From: an uncultured Lachnospiraceae bacterium
Lineage (GTDB): Bacteria; Bacillota; Clostridia; Lachnospirales; Lachnospiraceae
Reading direction: 5' to 3'
Length of the DNA: 6,426 nt
Assembly: GCA_947594085.1 (NCBI GenBank)
Contig: CANQEB010000144.1
Location: 1 to 6,426, forward strand
The stretch's first letter is position 1. Each line of letters starts with the position of its first letter. The position numbers and the translations under genes are program-made. Below the pieces are notes generated by a model. That model worked only from the letters and a program-made list of their open reading frames with translations, had not been told where the DNA came from and ran no database searches. This document shows positions 6,377 through 6,426 of this stretch, one piece after another.

Positions 6377-6426
6377 CAGACGGGAAATGTGCGGCAAACC
6401 AAGAGAAGACGGTGAATTGCTGTCCG
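6373..6426 (+). CDS. Start of the next operon gene, product not recognised (cut by the window end)
   Basis: An ATG at 6373 overlaps the TGA of the fusion gene (ATGA) and has a strong ribosome site. The 18 visible codons read MTDGKCAANQEKTVNCCP with no stop. The peptide is hydrophilic and has three cysteines, two adjacent. It does not resemble the N-terminus of CbiC, CbiL or CbiA as I know them, and it lacks the glycine loop of the methylases. It may be another cobalamin gene given the tight coupling, but 18 residues do not allow a call. Confidence 0.65.
   Translation, partial: MTDGKCAANQEKTVNCCP

Noticed and set aside
1..6426. Cobalamin riboswitch controlling the operon
   Set aside because: Expected for such operons, but no long non-coding leader exists in this window. 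If present it lies upstream of the first gene.

Overview
The window is a single-strand (+) run of genes for the anaerobic (early cobalt insertion) branch of cobalamin (vitamin B12) corrin-ring synthesis. Genes in order: cbiD (C1 methylation), cbiF (C11 methylation), cbiG (lactone opening and C20/C2 extrusion), cbiH (C17 methylation and ring contraction), and one long gene fusing CbiJ, CbiE and CbiT (6A reduction, C5 and C15 methylation, C12 acetate decarboxylation). A further gene begins at 6373 and runs off the right edge. Placed in pathway order (H, F, G, D, J, T, E), these products cover every step from cobalt-precorrin-3 to cobalt-precorrin-8. The cobalt chelatase, CbiL, CbiC and CbiA are not seen and would be expected outside the window.

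The host is inferred to be an anaerobic member of the Bacillota, most likely a moderately high-G+C clostridial or Lachnospiraceae-type gut bacterium. The reasons are the CbiD/CbiG/CbiH/CbiJ set that marks the anaerobic route, purine-rich Shine-Dalgarno sites, a TTG start, and the protein sequence style. The sequence alone cannot name the species.

Layout: cbiD (1-1148, start codon cut by one base at the left edge); 72-base gap with a good ribosome site; cbiF (1221-1991); 96-base A+T-rich gap; cbiG (2088-3437); cbiH (3430-4200), overlapping cbiG by 8 bases; cbiJ-cbiE-cbiT (4193-6376), overlapping cbiH by 8 bases; next gene from 6373, in an ATGA overlap. The last four genes look translationally coupled. 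No promoter, terminator, riboswitch, RNA gene, mobile element or CRISPR array was found, so the promoter, and any cobalamin riboswitch, should lie further upstream.

The unusual part is not the pathway but the shape of two enzymes. CbiG carries about 100 residues more than is usual, spread over several inserts, three of which contain recognisable internal duplications (24-, 16- and 22-residue periods). The CbiJ part of the fusion carries four tandem 8-residue repeats. All are in frame and lie outside the conserved motifs. The CbiJ-CbiE-CbiT fusion itself joins three consecutive reactions in one polypeptide. I see no sign of a wholly new system here.
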